Origin: Fen-1135 sp963705275
GTDB taxonomy: Bacteria > Desulfobacterota > Syntrophia > Syntrophales > UBA2185
Assembly (NCBI GenBank): GCA_963705275.1
Contig: OY970063.1
Span: 2,294,001-2,358,000, forward strand
Direction: 5' to 3'
DNA length: 64,000 nucleotides
In this document: positions 16,599-24,376 of the stretch, in pieces
Numbering within the stretch: position 1 is the stretch's first letter
How the letters are laid out: each line of letters starts with the position of its first letter
The notes under the pieces: model-generated
The model's input: the letters and a program-made list of their open reading frames with translations, nothing else
What the model was told of the DNA's origin: nothing
Databases searched by the model: none
Translations under genes and position numbers: made by a program

Positions 16599-18143
16599 TT
16601 ATACAACTTTAACCTTTTTCACGTCCCCTTTGAGAAACTCGAGGCGGTTTAGCGCATTGATATATGCCTTTGCAGAAGCTACAATCACATCAGGCTCGGC
16701 GCCGCGTCCTGCCACAGAGCGCCCGTTATACTTGAGTTGCACCATGACCTCTCCCAATGCATCGGTTCCTCCGGTAACAGCGGAAACTACATACTTGAGC
16801 AGGTGGTAGTTGGTCTTCGTAATTTTCCTGATGGCAGCGAAGGTCGCATCCACAGGCCCTACGCCGAAGCCTGCGTCCTGAATAATCCTCCCGTCCACTT
16901 CCATCTGCATGGTCGCCGTAGGTATAGCCACATTGCCGCTTACCACAGTCAGATAAACCAGTTTGTACCTCTCGGCAATCTTATATACTTCTTCGTAAAC
17001 AATGGCCTCCAAATCTTCATCAAAGATCTCTTTCTTGACGTCGGCCAGTTCCTTGAATCTGATAAAGACCTTCTTAACTTCACCTGCAGTCAGCTTATAA
17101 CCCATTTTCTTGAGATGTTCTGAGACGGCATGACGGCCTGAATGCTTCCCGAGAACCAGATGTGTCCCGGAGATGCCTACGGATTTGGGAGTCATAATTT
17201 CATACGTGATCTTCTCTTTGATCAAACCATCCTGGTGGATGCCTGATTCGTGTGCAAACGCGTTGGCCCCGACAATCGCCTTGTTCGGTTGAACCGGTAT
17301 GCCAGTTATGTGAGTCAAGAGTCTCGACGACTGATAGATGTGTTCCGTTTTGATTCCCGTGCGAAATCCATAGAAGTCCTTCCGGGTCTCCAGGGCCATA
17401 ACGATTTCCTCCATGGCTGCATTCCCGGCCCTTTCTCCGATCCCGTTGATTGTGCATTCCACCTGCCGTGCGCCGTGTTTGACAGCGGCCAGGGAATTCG
17501 CCACAGCGAGCCCCAGATCGTTATGACAGTGAACGGAAATAACTGCCTTACGGATATTCTTGACTTTTGCAAAGAGATAATCGATCAGACTGCAAAATTC
17601 ATCGGGCACTATATAACCCACGGTGTCAGGGATATTCACGGTGGTGGCTCCGGTTGCGATTACCGCTTCCACCATATCGCAGAGATAATCCCAATCCGTC
17701 CTTGTGGCATCCATGGGGGAGAACTCCACATTAGGTGTGTAGGAACAGGCACGGGCCACAGCGGCGCGGGCTTCTTTCAGAACCTGGGCCCGTGTTTTCT
17801 TGAGCTGGTATTTCAGATGGATATCGGATGACGAAATAAAGGTATGGATCCGTGGATGCGCTGCCTCTTTGATGGCCTCCCAGGCGCGGTCGATATCGGC
17901 GGAATTGGCCCTCGCCAGGGCGGCAATCTGTGGTTCTCTAACCTCACGAGCGATCTGCTGCACAGCCAGAAAGTCACCATCTGAAGCAATCGGGAATCCT
18001 GCCTCAATGATGTCTACCCCGAGCTTTTCGAGTTGCCTGGCGATGCGCAGTTTCTCGTCCAGATTCATGCTCGCCCCTGGTGACTGCTCTCCATCCCTGA
18101 GCGTCGTATCAAATATTAAGACCCGTTTTTTCTTTGTATCCAT
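16599..18143 (-). CDS. leuA: 2-isopropylmalate synthase
   Basis: LeuA condenses acetyl-CoA with 2-oxoisovalerate, the first committed step of leucine synthesis. The 514-residue protein has the HMGL-like barrel with FDTTLRDGEQSPGASM, EAGFPIASDGDF and the metal motif SVHCHNDLGLAVAN. After GERAGNAAMEE and the HESGIHQDG linker comes a C-terminal allosteric domain, expected to bind leucine. An ATG at 18155 reads MEGK, but its own sequence GGAGGG is the ribosome site for the ATG at 18143, so the latter is the start. It is preceded by a terminator and leader peptide, so it is probably attenuated by leucine supply. Confidence 0.95.
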   Translation of the reverse strand: MDTKKKRVLIFDTTLRDGEQSPGASMNLDEKLRIARQLEKLGVDIIEAGFPIASDGDFLAVQQIAREVREPQIAALARANSADIDRAWEAIKEAAHPRIHTFISSSDIHLKYQLKKTRAQVLKEARAAVARACSYTPNVEFSPMDATRTDWDYLCDMVEAVIATGATTVNIPDTVGYIVPDEFCSLIDYLFAKVKNIRKAVISVHCHNDLGLAVANSLAAVKHGARQVECTINGIGERAGNAAMEEIVMALETRKDFYGFRTGIKTEHIYQSSRLLTHITGIPVQPNKAIVGANAFAHESGIHQDGLIKEKITYEIMTPKSVGISGTHLVLGKHSGRHAVSEHLKKMGYKLTAGEVKKVFIRFKELADVKKEIFDEDLEAIVYEEVYKIAERYKLVYLTVVSGNVAIPTATMQMEVDGRIIQDAGFGVGPVDATFAAIRKITKTNYHLLKYVVSAVTGGTDALGEVMVQLKYNGRSVAGRGAEPDVIVASAKAYINALNRLEFLKGDVKKVKVV

Positions 18144-18170
18144 TTTACCCTCCATTCAATCTGATCGACA

Positions 18171-18210
18171 AAATAAAAAAGGCCATGAGCTTCTGGAGCC
18201 CATGGCCTTT
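18171..18210 (-). terminator. Intrinsic terminator of the leuA leader (attenuator)
   Basis: On the minus strand AAAGGCCATGGGCT pairs with AGCTCATGGCCTTT around the 5-base loop CCAGA, giving a 14-base stem. It is followed at once by TTTTTTATTT. It sits 24 bases after the leader-peptide stop and about 28 bases before the leuA start, where an attenuator terminator is expected. Confidence 0.88.
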
Positions 18211-18234
18211 AGGTACGTTTTATTTAGGATTGAC

Positions 18235-18342
18235 TTAAGGATTACCTAAGAACGACGGGCGCCTGTCATTAAGCGAAAGGCAAAGAAGGGCGAGGAGCAG
18301 CAGGATCCCGTGGCTGTTTAAATTAACCAATGCCTTCTTCAT
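18235..18342 (-). CDS. leuL: Leucine-rich leader peptide of the leuACD operon
   Basis: A 35-residue open frame starts MKKALVNLNSHG and continues ILLLLALLCLSL before a short polar tail ending LGNP. Eleven of 35 residues are leucine, including four in a row and a total of eight in residues 14-24. It lies between a good sigma70 promoter and a strong intrinsic terminator in front of leuA. In leu and ilv leaders, ribosome stalling at leucine codons when charged tRNA-Leu is low prevents terminator formation. The ribosome site is weak (GAAAGTGACG). A secreted peptide is unlikely given the position and the lack of any downstream product. Confidence 0.8.
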   Translation of the reverse strand: MKKALVNLNSHGILLLLALLCLSLNDRRPSFLGNP

Positions 18343-18382
18343 GCGAAACGTCACTTTCAGAAAATCCTTTAGTATTGTTGAC

Positions 18383-18411
18383 AGAATAAATCACAATGGA
18401 ACCACTGTCAA
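18383..18411 (-). promoter_or_regulatory. Sigma70-type promoter of the leu operon
   Basis: On the minus strand a perfect -35 box TTGACA (18411-18406) is followed after exactly 17 bases by TATTCT (18388-18383). The leader-peptide ATG is 41 bases beyond the -10 box. No second promoter of this quality was seen in the region. Confidence 0.75.
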
Positions 18412-18487
18412 GGCATTTTTTCAAAAGCACAAAGAGTCGCAGACTCGCGAGGGCGAAGGGAAAGATTACGGCACCCTCTTTCTTACA

Positions 18488-19549
18488 TTAGAGTCTCAAC
18501 CCGGAGAGATCAACATCGTTAATGCTTTCGGGTTGCCATCGGGGCTGATCATCCTTATCTATGATCCGGGCCCGGACGCCTTCAAGGAAGTCCGGATGTC
18601 TTACAATAAATTGCATGGCCCGAAAGTCCGCCTCGTAGACCTTCTCCATGGGGAGATGCTCATTGTGGCGCAAGAGCGTAAGCGTCAAAGCCAACGCTGT
18701 GGGAGACCGTTCTGAAAGTTCCGACGTGAGGCCCTCACAGGGGGAAAGAAGGATAGGGCACACTTGAAGGGAATCGATAATCTCCTCAAGCGATGGCTGT
18801 CCTGCAAAATATTCTGCCACCCACGCATCTATATCCGGTCTCGTCGCGATATTTCTATCGAAGTAGCCTTTGATCTCCCTCATCAACAGGGCCAATAGTT
18901 CCTTCGCGCTTGATATGCCCTTTGTCTTGAATCCTTCTATGTACAGGATCAAGTCATTGACCTTCTCCGCGGACGTCAAATAAGTTGCAAAACCCACGCG
19001 AACGCACTCACCGCCCTTCAATTCATGACTTGTGAGAGCCAGGTATTCCGGATAGCCGGGTGGACACTTGCTATACATCCATCCGGTTGCGCCAACATCC
19101 GGAAAAAACCCGATCCTTGTTTCCGGCATGGCCATCCGCGTTTTTTCTGTTGCGATCACCCAGTCTGCGCCCGATGCAATGCCGAGACCGCCTCCCATTG
19201 TGATGCCATCGGCTATCACAATTACAGGTTTGTGAGATCGATGGATCATCAGGTCAAGGCTGAATTCCTCCAGGAAAAATTTGTTTACGTCATCTACGTT
19301 GTTGTTTTGCATATCGGAAGCGAGACGCCTGATATCGCCGCCGGCACAGAAGCCCTTGTCGCCAAGGCCGTAAAACAGGATCAGCTTGCATTCGTCATCA
19401 GCAAGCGCTTCCTTAAAATAGTCCATTATAAGCCGGACCATCTCCAGGTTGAGGCTGTTCAAGGCCTCTTTTCTATTCAAGATGATAGACATGCCGGAAC
19501 TGGTCTTGCGCATTATGACAGAAGATTTTTTAGAATTGTTGCTCTTCAT
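18488..19549 (-). CDS. Enoyl-CoA hydratase/isomerase family, 3-hydroxyisobutyryl-CoA hydrolase-like
   Basis: The 353-residue crotonase-fold protein has the oxyanion-hole segments KGFCAGGDIRRL and GITMGGGLGIASGADW, followed by TRMAMPETRIGFFPDVGATGW. The length and the C-terminal extension fit 3-hydroxyisobutyryl-CoA hydrolase (valine breakdown) better than plain enoyl-CoA hydratase, and the Glu in MPETRIG matches. The ATG at 19549 has AGGT about eight bases upstream; the frame is open to 19576 but would overlap the yceI stop region. It follows the YceI gene by 23 bases and is probably co-transcribed. The real thioester substrate is unknown. Confidence 0.8.
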   Translation of the reverse strand: MKSNNSKKSSVIMRKTSSGMSIILNRKEALNSLNLEMVRLIMDYFKEALADDECKLILFYGLGDKGFCAGGDIRRLASDMQNNNVDDVNKFFLEEFSLDLMIHRSHKPVIVIADGITMGGGLGIASGADWVIATEKTRMAMPETRIGFFPDVGATGWMYSKCPPGYPEYLALTSHELKGGECVRVGFATYLTSAEKVNDLILYIEGFKTKGISSAKELLALLMREIKGYFDRNIATRPDIDAWVAEYFAGQPSLEEIIDSLQVCPILLSPCEGLTSELSERSPTALALTLTLLRHNEHLPMEKVYEADFRAMQFIVRHPDFLEGVRARIIDKDDQPRWQPESINDVDLSGLRL

Positions 19550-19572
19550 TGGCGTTACCTGGTCATAAATTC

Positions 19573-20112
19573 TCAACCCTCTTTTTCCAGGTCGGCTTCC
19601 GCATTCAGGGTAATGTCGATGTGTTTTCCTACGGTGAATCCCCCCGGATATTTATAGTTCCACGTCATCCCGAAATCTTCCCGCTGGAGGTAAGCTGTAG
19701 CGGCAAATCCCATGGTGGTATACGAGCCGGTTTCATCCGTGAAGAATGTCGGACCGAAGAATTCAGCGTGAAGAAGAAGGGGCTGTTCCACGCCACAAAT
19801 AGTGAGGCGTCCATGGGCCTTGAACATGTTGCTTCCGACCTCCTCGGCCTTGGTGCTCTTGAAAAGAATATAGGGATATTTTTCCACATCAAAAAAATCG
19901 GAACTGCGGAGATGGTTGTCCCTGGGTTCGACGCCGGTGAAAATGCTCGCCGCGTCTATCTCGATCTCCATGGATGTACCTGCTATATCCGCTGGATCAA
20001 AATTGATAAAACCGGAGACTTTGTTGAATTGACCGTGAACGCTGTTTATCATTATGTGGCGCACAGTGAAATGCGCCACTGTATGATCCGTGTCGATAAT
20101 CCATTTTGCCAT
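19573..20112 (-). CDS. YceI family protein
   Basis: The 179-residue protein matches YceI: WIIDTDHTVAHFTVRH at the N-terminus, SVHGQFNKVSGFI, DNHLRSSDFFDVEKYP in the middle, and the GMTWNYKYPGGFTVGKHIDI segment near the end. YceI proteins are lipocalin-like beta barrels that bind long isoprenoids or related lipids. Most are periplasmic, but this one has no signal peptide, so it should be cytosolic. The ATG follows GGAGGAG. Confidence 0.88.
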   Translation of the reverse strand: MAKWIIDTDHTVAHFTVRHIMINSVHGQFNKVSGFINFDPADIAGTSMEIEIDAASIFTGVEPRDNHLRSSDFFDVEKYPYILFKSTKAEEVGSNMFKAHGRLTICGVEQPLLLHAEFFGPTFFTDETGSYTTMGFAATAYLQREDFGMTWNYKYPGGFTVGKHIDITLNAEADLEKEG

Positions 20113-20196
20113 ATGGGAACTCCTCCATCATTATTCATCGAGACATGGTATTTTCCTCTTTCCCCGAAAGAACAGACCGTTTAAAGAGAAAAATAT

Positions 20197-20216
20197 CATG
20201 TTTGAATTCTAACATG
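20197..20216. promoter_or_regulatory. 20-base near-palindrome, operator candidate
   Basis: CATGTT and AACATG flank a core GAATTC with one mismatched pair (T/T), an 18-of-20 dyad. It lies in the 440-base space between divergent yceI and the flavodiiron gene, 34 bases before a small open frame with a good ribosome site. It does not match the FNR, Rex or Fur consensus as I know them. Confidence 0.45.
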
Positions 20217-20249
20217 TTATGGAATCAGTTCTATAAGGAGAAAGGCCAA

Positions 20250-20444
20250 TTGTGTTCTTCAATAATCTTATTTATGCGTCAGTCAATGGATGAAATAATT
20301 TACCTTGCACGAGGGATGGATTTCTCAAGACATCAATCCATAATAAAGAAAAATGTAGTCCGTGCCAGCCGCGAAATCTACAAAAATGTTTTTGACCTCT
20401 GTGAGAGATGTGGGTATTATAGTAATAATTATTGCATTTACTGA
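20250..20444 (+). CDS. Possible small protein of unknown function (TTG start)
   Basis: A 64-codon frame begins at a TTG preceded by AAGGAG nine bases upstream. It encodes a protein with an alpha-helical, basic middle and a C-terminus CERCGYYSNNYCIY containing CxxC. I recognise no family. Upstream codons in the same frame overlap the yceI start on the other strand, so a longer version is unlikely. It precedes the flavodiiron gene by 110 bases. It may be chance. Confidence 0.3.
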   Translation: MCSSIILFMRQSMDEIIYLARGMDFSRHQSIIKKNVVRASREIYKNVFDLCERCGYYSNNYCIY

Positions 20445-20554
20445 TTAATATCAGCGCTTACGGTTCGAACTTGATATCCGATCATCTGATCTGGTGAATG
20501 CCGAGTTGAACGCACAAATAAATGATATTTAGAAGGAAAGAGAGGGGTTGCGAT

Positions 20555-21745
20555 ATGAGAATACAGGTGAAGAACAATGTGTCGTGGGTTGGTAAGATCG
20601 ATTGGGAGCTCAGGAAATTTCACGGGGATGAGTATTCTACGCACCGTGGATCGACCTATAATTCATATCTCATCGAAGAAGAAAAAGTAGCTTTGATCGA
20701 TACAGCATGGCTTCCGTTCGCAAAAGAGTATGTTGAGAACCTGCGAAAAATAATTGATCTAAAAAAAATCGACTATGTAATTGCGAATCATGCGGAAATT
20801 GATCATAGTGGCGCTCTGCCAGAGCTCATGAGCCATATCCCCGATGCGCCCATATACTGCACTGCAAACGGCATCAAATCCCTCAGAGGCCATTACCACC
20901 AGGATTGGAATTTCCACGCGGTAAAGACAGGCGACCGTCTAAGCTTAGGGAAAAAGGAATTGGTCTTTGTAGAAGCGCCGATGCTTCACTGGCCGGACAC
21001 CATGTTTTGTTATCTGACAGCAGATAATGTCTTGTTCAGTAACGATGCATTCGGCCAGCACTATGCAACGGAGTTCATGTTTAATGATCTCGTCGACCGG
21101 GCGGAACTAATGGAGGAATGCATAAAATATTATGCAAACATCCTGACACCATTCAGCGTATTTGTCGGCAAGAAAATTAAGGAGGTCTTGTCCTTCAAGT
21201 TGCCCGTGGATATTATCTGTACAAGCCACGGAGTCATCTGGCGCGATAACCCCATTCAAATAGTTGAGCAGTATCTGAAATGGGCCGATAGCTACAAAGA
21301 GAACCAAATCACCATTATTTATGATTCCATGTGGAACGGCACACGTGTCATGGCAGAAAATATCGCCTCCGGCATAAGGCAGTCTGATCAGAAGGTAAAT
21401 GTAAAATTGTACAATCTTTCCAAATCGGACAAGAATGACGTGATCACGGAGATTTTTAAATCAAAGGCCGTTCTTGTCGGTTCACCTACCATAAACCGGG
21501 GTATTCTGACTGCTGTCGCGGCCCTTCTGGAAGAAATTAAGGGTCTAAGATTCCAAGGCAAGAAAGCAGCCGCTTTTGGCTGCTACGGCTGGAGCGGCGA
21601 ATCCGTAAAGGTCATTTCAGAGAACCTTGAATCCGCCGGCTTCAAGGTAGTTGACGGTGGCATAAAAAGTCTGTGGAATCCGGATGCCAAAAGCATTGAG
21701 ACATGCGTCGAATACGGAAAGAAGGTGGCCGGGCTCTTTGACTGA
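20555..21745 (+). CDS. fprA: FprA-type flavodiiron protein (O2/NO reductase)
   Basis: The 396-residue protein has an N-terminal metallo-beta-lactamase-like diiron domain. Ligands are visible in NHAEIDHSG, PMLHWPDTMF, FSNDAFGQH and TSHGVIWR. A C-terminal flavodoxin domain follows, starting IIYDSMWNGTRVMA, with VLVGSPTINRG and FGCYGWSGES. It is the two-domain class A form with no attached rubredoxin. Such proteins reduce oxygen to water, or nitric oxide, in the cytosol of anaerobes. The ATG at 20555 follows AGAGAGGGG; the frame is open to 20522. No rubredoxin gene is adjacent. Confidence 0.93.
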   Translation: MRIQVKNNVSWVGKIDWELRKFHGDEYSTHRGSTYNSYLIEEEKVALIDTAWLPFAKEYVENLRKIIDLKKIDYVIANHAEIDHSGALPELMSHIPDAPIYCTANGIKSLRGHYHQDWNFHAVKTGDRLSLGKKELVFVEAPMLHWPDTMFCYLTADNVLFSNDAFGQHYATEFMFNDLVDRAELMEECIKYYANILTPFSVFVGKKIKEVLSFKLPVDIICTSHGVIWRDNPIQIVEQYLKWADSYKENQITIIYDSMWNGTRVMAENIASGIRQSDQKVNVKLYNLSKSDKNDVITEIFKSKAVLVGSPTINRGILTAVAALLEEIKGLRFQGKKAAAFGCYGWSGESVKVISENLESAGFKVVDGGIKSLWNPDAKSIETCVEYGKKVAGLFD

Positions 21746-21756
21746 GGTAATACGAT

Positions 21757-21793
21757 GATCATCCGGGAAGTGAAGGTGGCCTCCCGGATGATC
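21757..21793. terminator. Hairpin between convergent flavodiiron and ZraP-like genes
   Basis: GATCATCCGGGA and TCCCGGATGATC form a perfect 12-base stem with a 13-base loop between the two convergent genes. Neither side has a good T run, so it may be a weak bidirectional terminator or an mRNA-stabilising stem. Confidence 0.5.
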
Positions 21794-21812
21794 GTTAGAA
21801 AAGAATATATTA

Positions 21813-22322
21813 TCAGTTGCCTCTCATCATGCCGGGGCCTCCGCCCATGCCCGGGCCGCCACCCATACCGGGGCCGCCCTTCATGCCATGGCCAAAACCG
21901 CGTCCCATTTTGAAAGACTTCAGCTTTTCCTGCTGTTCCGGCGTCAAGACCTTGAGGACCTCAAGCCTATAGACGGTCATCTTATCTTGCATTTGATCGC
22001 GAAGGGATCTGATCTCCTTCTGCGCCGCCATAATCTTGTTCTGGTCGGGATTCGTCTGCAGCCAGAGCAGCCTTAGATCGCCTCGCTTGCTGAACATCTT
22101 ATCCTTGAGGGGTTTTGTGTCCCGCAGATTTGCTTCGCGGAGGACATTGACTTTTGCCGTTTGTTCGGGTGTCAGATTAAGCTGGGATAGAACGGATCTA
22201 TCTGGTCCATAGCAATCTGCTCCGCCATGTCCCCTTCCCGAGCCGGGACCGTAGGCAAATGCAAAAGCAGTCAAAGCTGTCACGACAAATACTGTGACTA
22301 ATATCATTGTTAATTTTCTCAT
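21813..22322 (-). CDS. zraP: ZraP/Spy/CpxP-type periplasmic heavy-metal-resistance protein
   Basis: The 169-residue precursor has a signal peptide (residues 1-23, ending FAFA). It is followed by LNLTPEQTAKVNVLRE and the second LTPEQQEKLKSF motif, the hallmark of the Spy/CpxP/ZraP all-helical chaperone family. The C-terminus is a glycine/methionine-rich tail with repeated GPGMGGG units and several His residues, a likely metal-binding element. The ATG follows AAGGAG by nine bases. Upstream is a near-consensus sigma54 promoter, and the divergent genes encode a sensor kinase and a sigma54 activator. This matches the ZraP-ZraS-ZraR arrangement known in enterobacteria. Confidence 0.88.
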   Translation of the reverse strand: MRKLTMILVTVFVVTALTAFAFAYGPGSGRGHGGADCYGPDRSVLSQLNLTPEQTAKVNVLREANLRDTKPLKDKMFSKRGDLRLLWLQTNPDQNKIMAAQKEIRSLRDQMQDKMTVYRLEVLKVLTPEQQEKLKSFKMGRGFGHGMKGGPGMGGGPGMGGGPGMMRGN

Positions 22323-22369
22323 GGTCGTATTCTCCTTAGATGTTATTTCATTCTTCTGCCTGTCTGATG

Positions 22370-22385
22370 AGCAAGGGTTGTGCCA
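22370..22385 (-). promoter_or_regulatory. Sigma54 (-24/-12) promoter for the zraP-like gene
   Basis: On the minus strand TGGCAC (22385-22380) is followed after five bases (AACCC) by TTGCT (22374-22370). This fits the sigma54 consensus TGGCAC-N5-TTGCW. The GC at -12 places the transcript start near 22360, about 38 bases before the ATG. Confidence 0.85.
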
Positions 22386-22402
22386 CATTTCTTCTCTGCA
22401 CG

Positions 22403-22426
22403 TAACATATTTATATAACTATGTTA
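22403..22426. promoter_or_regulatory. Inverted repeat upstream of the sigma54 promoter, activator-site candidate
   Basis: TAACATA and TATGTTA are separated by 10 bases, centred about 37 bases upstream of the -24 element. Enhancer-binding regulators of the NtrC type use such dyads, though usually farther upstream. It lies in the divergent region shared with the sensor kinase gene, so it may also affect that gene. Confidence 0.45.
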
Positions 22427-22493
22427 TTAGTAAATCATCGACAATTATATGGTAACGCATATGCTGTTTCAAAGAAAAAATATGGATAAGAAG

Positions 22494-22532
22494 TATCCAG
22501 TTATGGTATCCAGTTGAATAAAAAATATCCAG
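22494..22532. repeat. Three TATCCAG direct repeats before the sensor kinase
   Basis: TATCCAG occurs at 22494, 22507 and 22526, the last ending right at the kinase ATG. The first copy can also pair with an upstream GGATA. Spacing is 13 and then 19 bases, so it is not a regular array. It could be a regulator site or chance in AT-rich DNA. Confidence 0.35.
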
Positions 22533-24314
22533 ATGAACATGAAGAACAAGACTAATGAAAGAGGCAGGAAGTTCTGGGCTGGTGTCTCACCCTGGTTTAT
22601 CATCGGGGCTGTGGTCATCATCGTACCCGTCTTTGTCGTACTGACCATCCAGAGCATAAACAAACAGAAGGAATACACCACCCAGCTCTTGGTCGAAAAG
22701 GGAGCGGCTCTGATAAGATCCTTTGAAGCGGGCGTTAGAACGGGCATAGGAATGCGATGGAGCAGTTTTCAGCTACAGAAACTGTTGATTGAAACAGCGC
22801 AACAGCCGGATATCGATCACCTGATCGTAACCGATGTAGCGGGCAAGATCGTGGCCGACAGCGATCCCTCAATGATTGGAGAAACGTACGGGACGGATCT
22901 TGATATGGCACGACTCGCTGCTCTAAAAGAGGTGGAATGGCGGCAGGTTCCCAATCCTGAAGGCGCCGATACATTTGAGGTGTATCGGCAATTTTCCCCG
23001 ACAGAGAAACCTTTCGAAGGATTTCAAAAGCGGTTGAAATCGGATAAGCAACCATTACCGCCTGCAATGGGCAAATCTGCGGGGGCGTCGTCGGGGTTCA
23101 TCATTTTTGTCGGCATGGATATGGGGCCGGTCATCGCGGCAAGAGAGCAGGATACACGCCACACCGTCTTGATCGCCGCCATTCTTATTCTCATTGGATG
23201 TTCGGGAGTCATCTCTCTTTTTCTCGCTCAAGGTTATCGCTCGGCAAAGACCTCCTTCTCTAGAATAAAAATATTTTCCGATAGCCTCGTGGAAAATATG
23301 CCTATCGGCCTCGTAGCCATAGATGCCCGGGAGGAAATCATTTCATTTAACCAAACCGCTGAATCCATCCTGGGCTATTTACATCCAGATGTCCTGGGCA
23401 AGAATGCCGTGGAGATCATACCACCGCCGTGCATGGCATTACTGCAGGGCCTGAAAGCTGAGAAAAAAGTAATCGAGGAGGAGATAGATTGCCCACTTGC
23501 TGATGGCAGAACAATTTCCCTCGAAGTAATTGCTACAGCTCTGGAGGAAGATAATGGCAATTTCCTTGGCTACGTAATCCTTTTTAGAGACATTACCGAG
23601 ATGCAGCACTTGAAGAAAGAAATGGAGCGGAGCCAGCGACTCTCATCGGTGGGCAGTCTGGCAGCCGGGATTGCCCATGAAATAAGGAATCCCTTAAGTT
23701 CCATTAAAGGATTTGCCACTTTTTTCAAGGAGCGCTACCGGGATAACCCTGAGGATCAGAAAACCGCAGATATAATGGTTCAGGAGGTAGAAAGGCTAAA
23801 TCGGGTTATCGGCCAGCTCCTTGAATTTGCAAAGCCGATGGAGATGAAGAAGCGTTGGACTTCGATCCGGGAGGTGATCAGGCACACCTTGAGAATGATC
23901 GAAGGTCAGGCGAAGGCCAGAAACGTTGCCGTTCGAACAGACTTACCTGAGCATATAGGGGATATATTCATAGATAGAGATAAAATCACACAGGTGCTGC
24001 TCAATCTTTATTTGAATGCCCTGGAAGCGATGGAAGAGGGCGGCACGCTTACAGTAGCAGTCCTGCCGCACGAGGGCCGCATGGTAAGGGTCGATGTTGC
24101 TGACACGGGAAAAGGTATCGATGAGAAGAACCTTGCCCGCATCTTTGATCCATACTTTACAACCAGGTCTTCAGGAACGGGTCTTGGGCTTGCCATCGTT
24201 CATAAGATAATGGAATCACATGACGGTGAACTCAGGGTGACAAGCGAACCTGGGAAGGGAACCACAGTGTCAATCTTTCTACCTGTCGGTCCGGCATCTG
24301 GAGCGGGCGTATAA
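22533..24314 (+). CDS. zraS: Membrane sensor histidine kinase, ZraS-like
   Basis: The 593-residue kinase has two membrane helices (about residues 20-38 and 212-232) bounding a periplasmic sensor of about 170 residues. A PAS domain follows (about 248-358, SLVENMPIGLVAIDAREE). The kinase core has the H-box AGIAHEIRNPLSS with phosphorylated His382, the N-box LNLYLNALEAM, DTGKGIDEKNLARIFDPYFTT and GTGLGLAIVH. No good ribosome site precedes the ATG at 22533; ATG at 22539 is an alternative. It pairs with the sigma54 activator 62 bases downstream and is divergent from the zraP-like gene. Confidence 0.88.
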   Translation: MNMKNKTNERGRKFWAGVSPWFIIGAVVIIVPVFVVLTIQSINKQKEYTTQLLVEKGAALIRSFEAGVRTGIGMRWSSFQLQKLLIETAQQPDIDHLIVTDVAGKIVADSDPSMIGETYGTDLDMARLAALKEVEWRQVPNPEGADTFEVYRQFSPTEKPFEGFQKRLKSDKQPLPPAMGKSAGASSGFIIFVGMDMGPVIAAREQDTRHTVLIAAILILIGCSGVISLFLAQGYRSAKTSFSRIKIFSDSLVENMPIGLVAIDAREEIISFNQTAESILGYLHPDVLGKNAVEIIPPPCMALLQGLKAEKKVIEEEIDCPLADGRTISLEVIATALEEDNGNFLGYVILFRDITEMQHLKKEMERSQRLSSVGSLAAGIAHEIRNPLSSIKGFATFFKERYRDNPEDQKTADIMVQEVERLNRVIGQLLEFAKPMEMKKRWTSIREVIRHTLRMIEGQAKARNVAVRTDLPEHIGDIFIDRDKITQVLLNLYLNALEAMEEGGTLTVAVLPHEGRMVRVDVADTGKGIDEKNLARIFDPYFTTRSSGTGLGLAIVHKIMESHDGELRVTSEPGKGTTVSIFLPVGPASGAGV

Positions 24315-24376
24315 CCTATTTGTTCGTTCAGGATTCTCCCCTGAACCCCAAAAACAGACATTGGTGAACGAGATAT

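Noticed and set aside
20106..20249. A longer version of the small protein before fprA starting at 20106
   Set aside because: It would start within the 5' end of the opposite-strand yceI gene and run across the palindrome; the TTG at 20250 has the only good ribosome site.
22494..22532. TATCCAG repeats as a CRISPR-like array
   Set aside because: The units are 7 bases with uneven spacing and no spacers of regular size; no cas genes are nearby.
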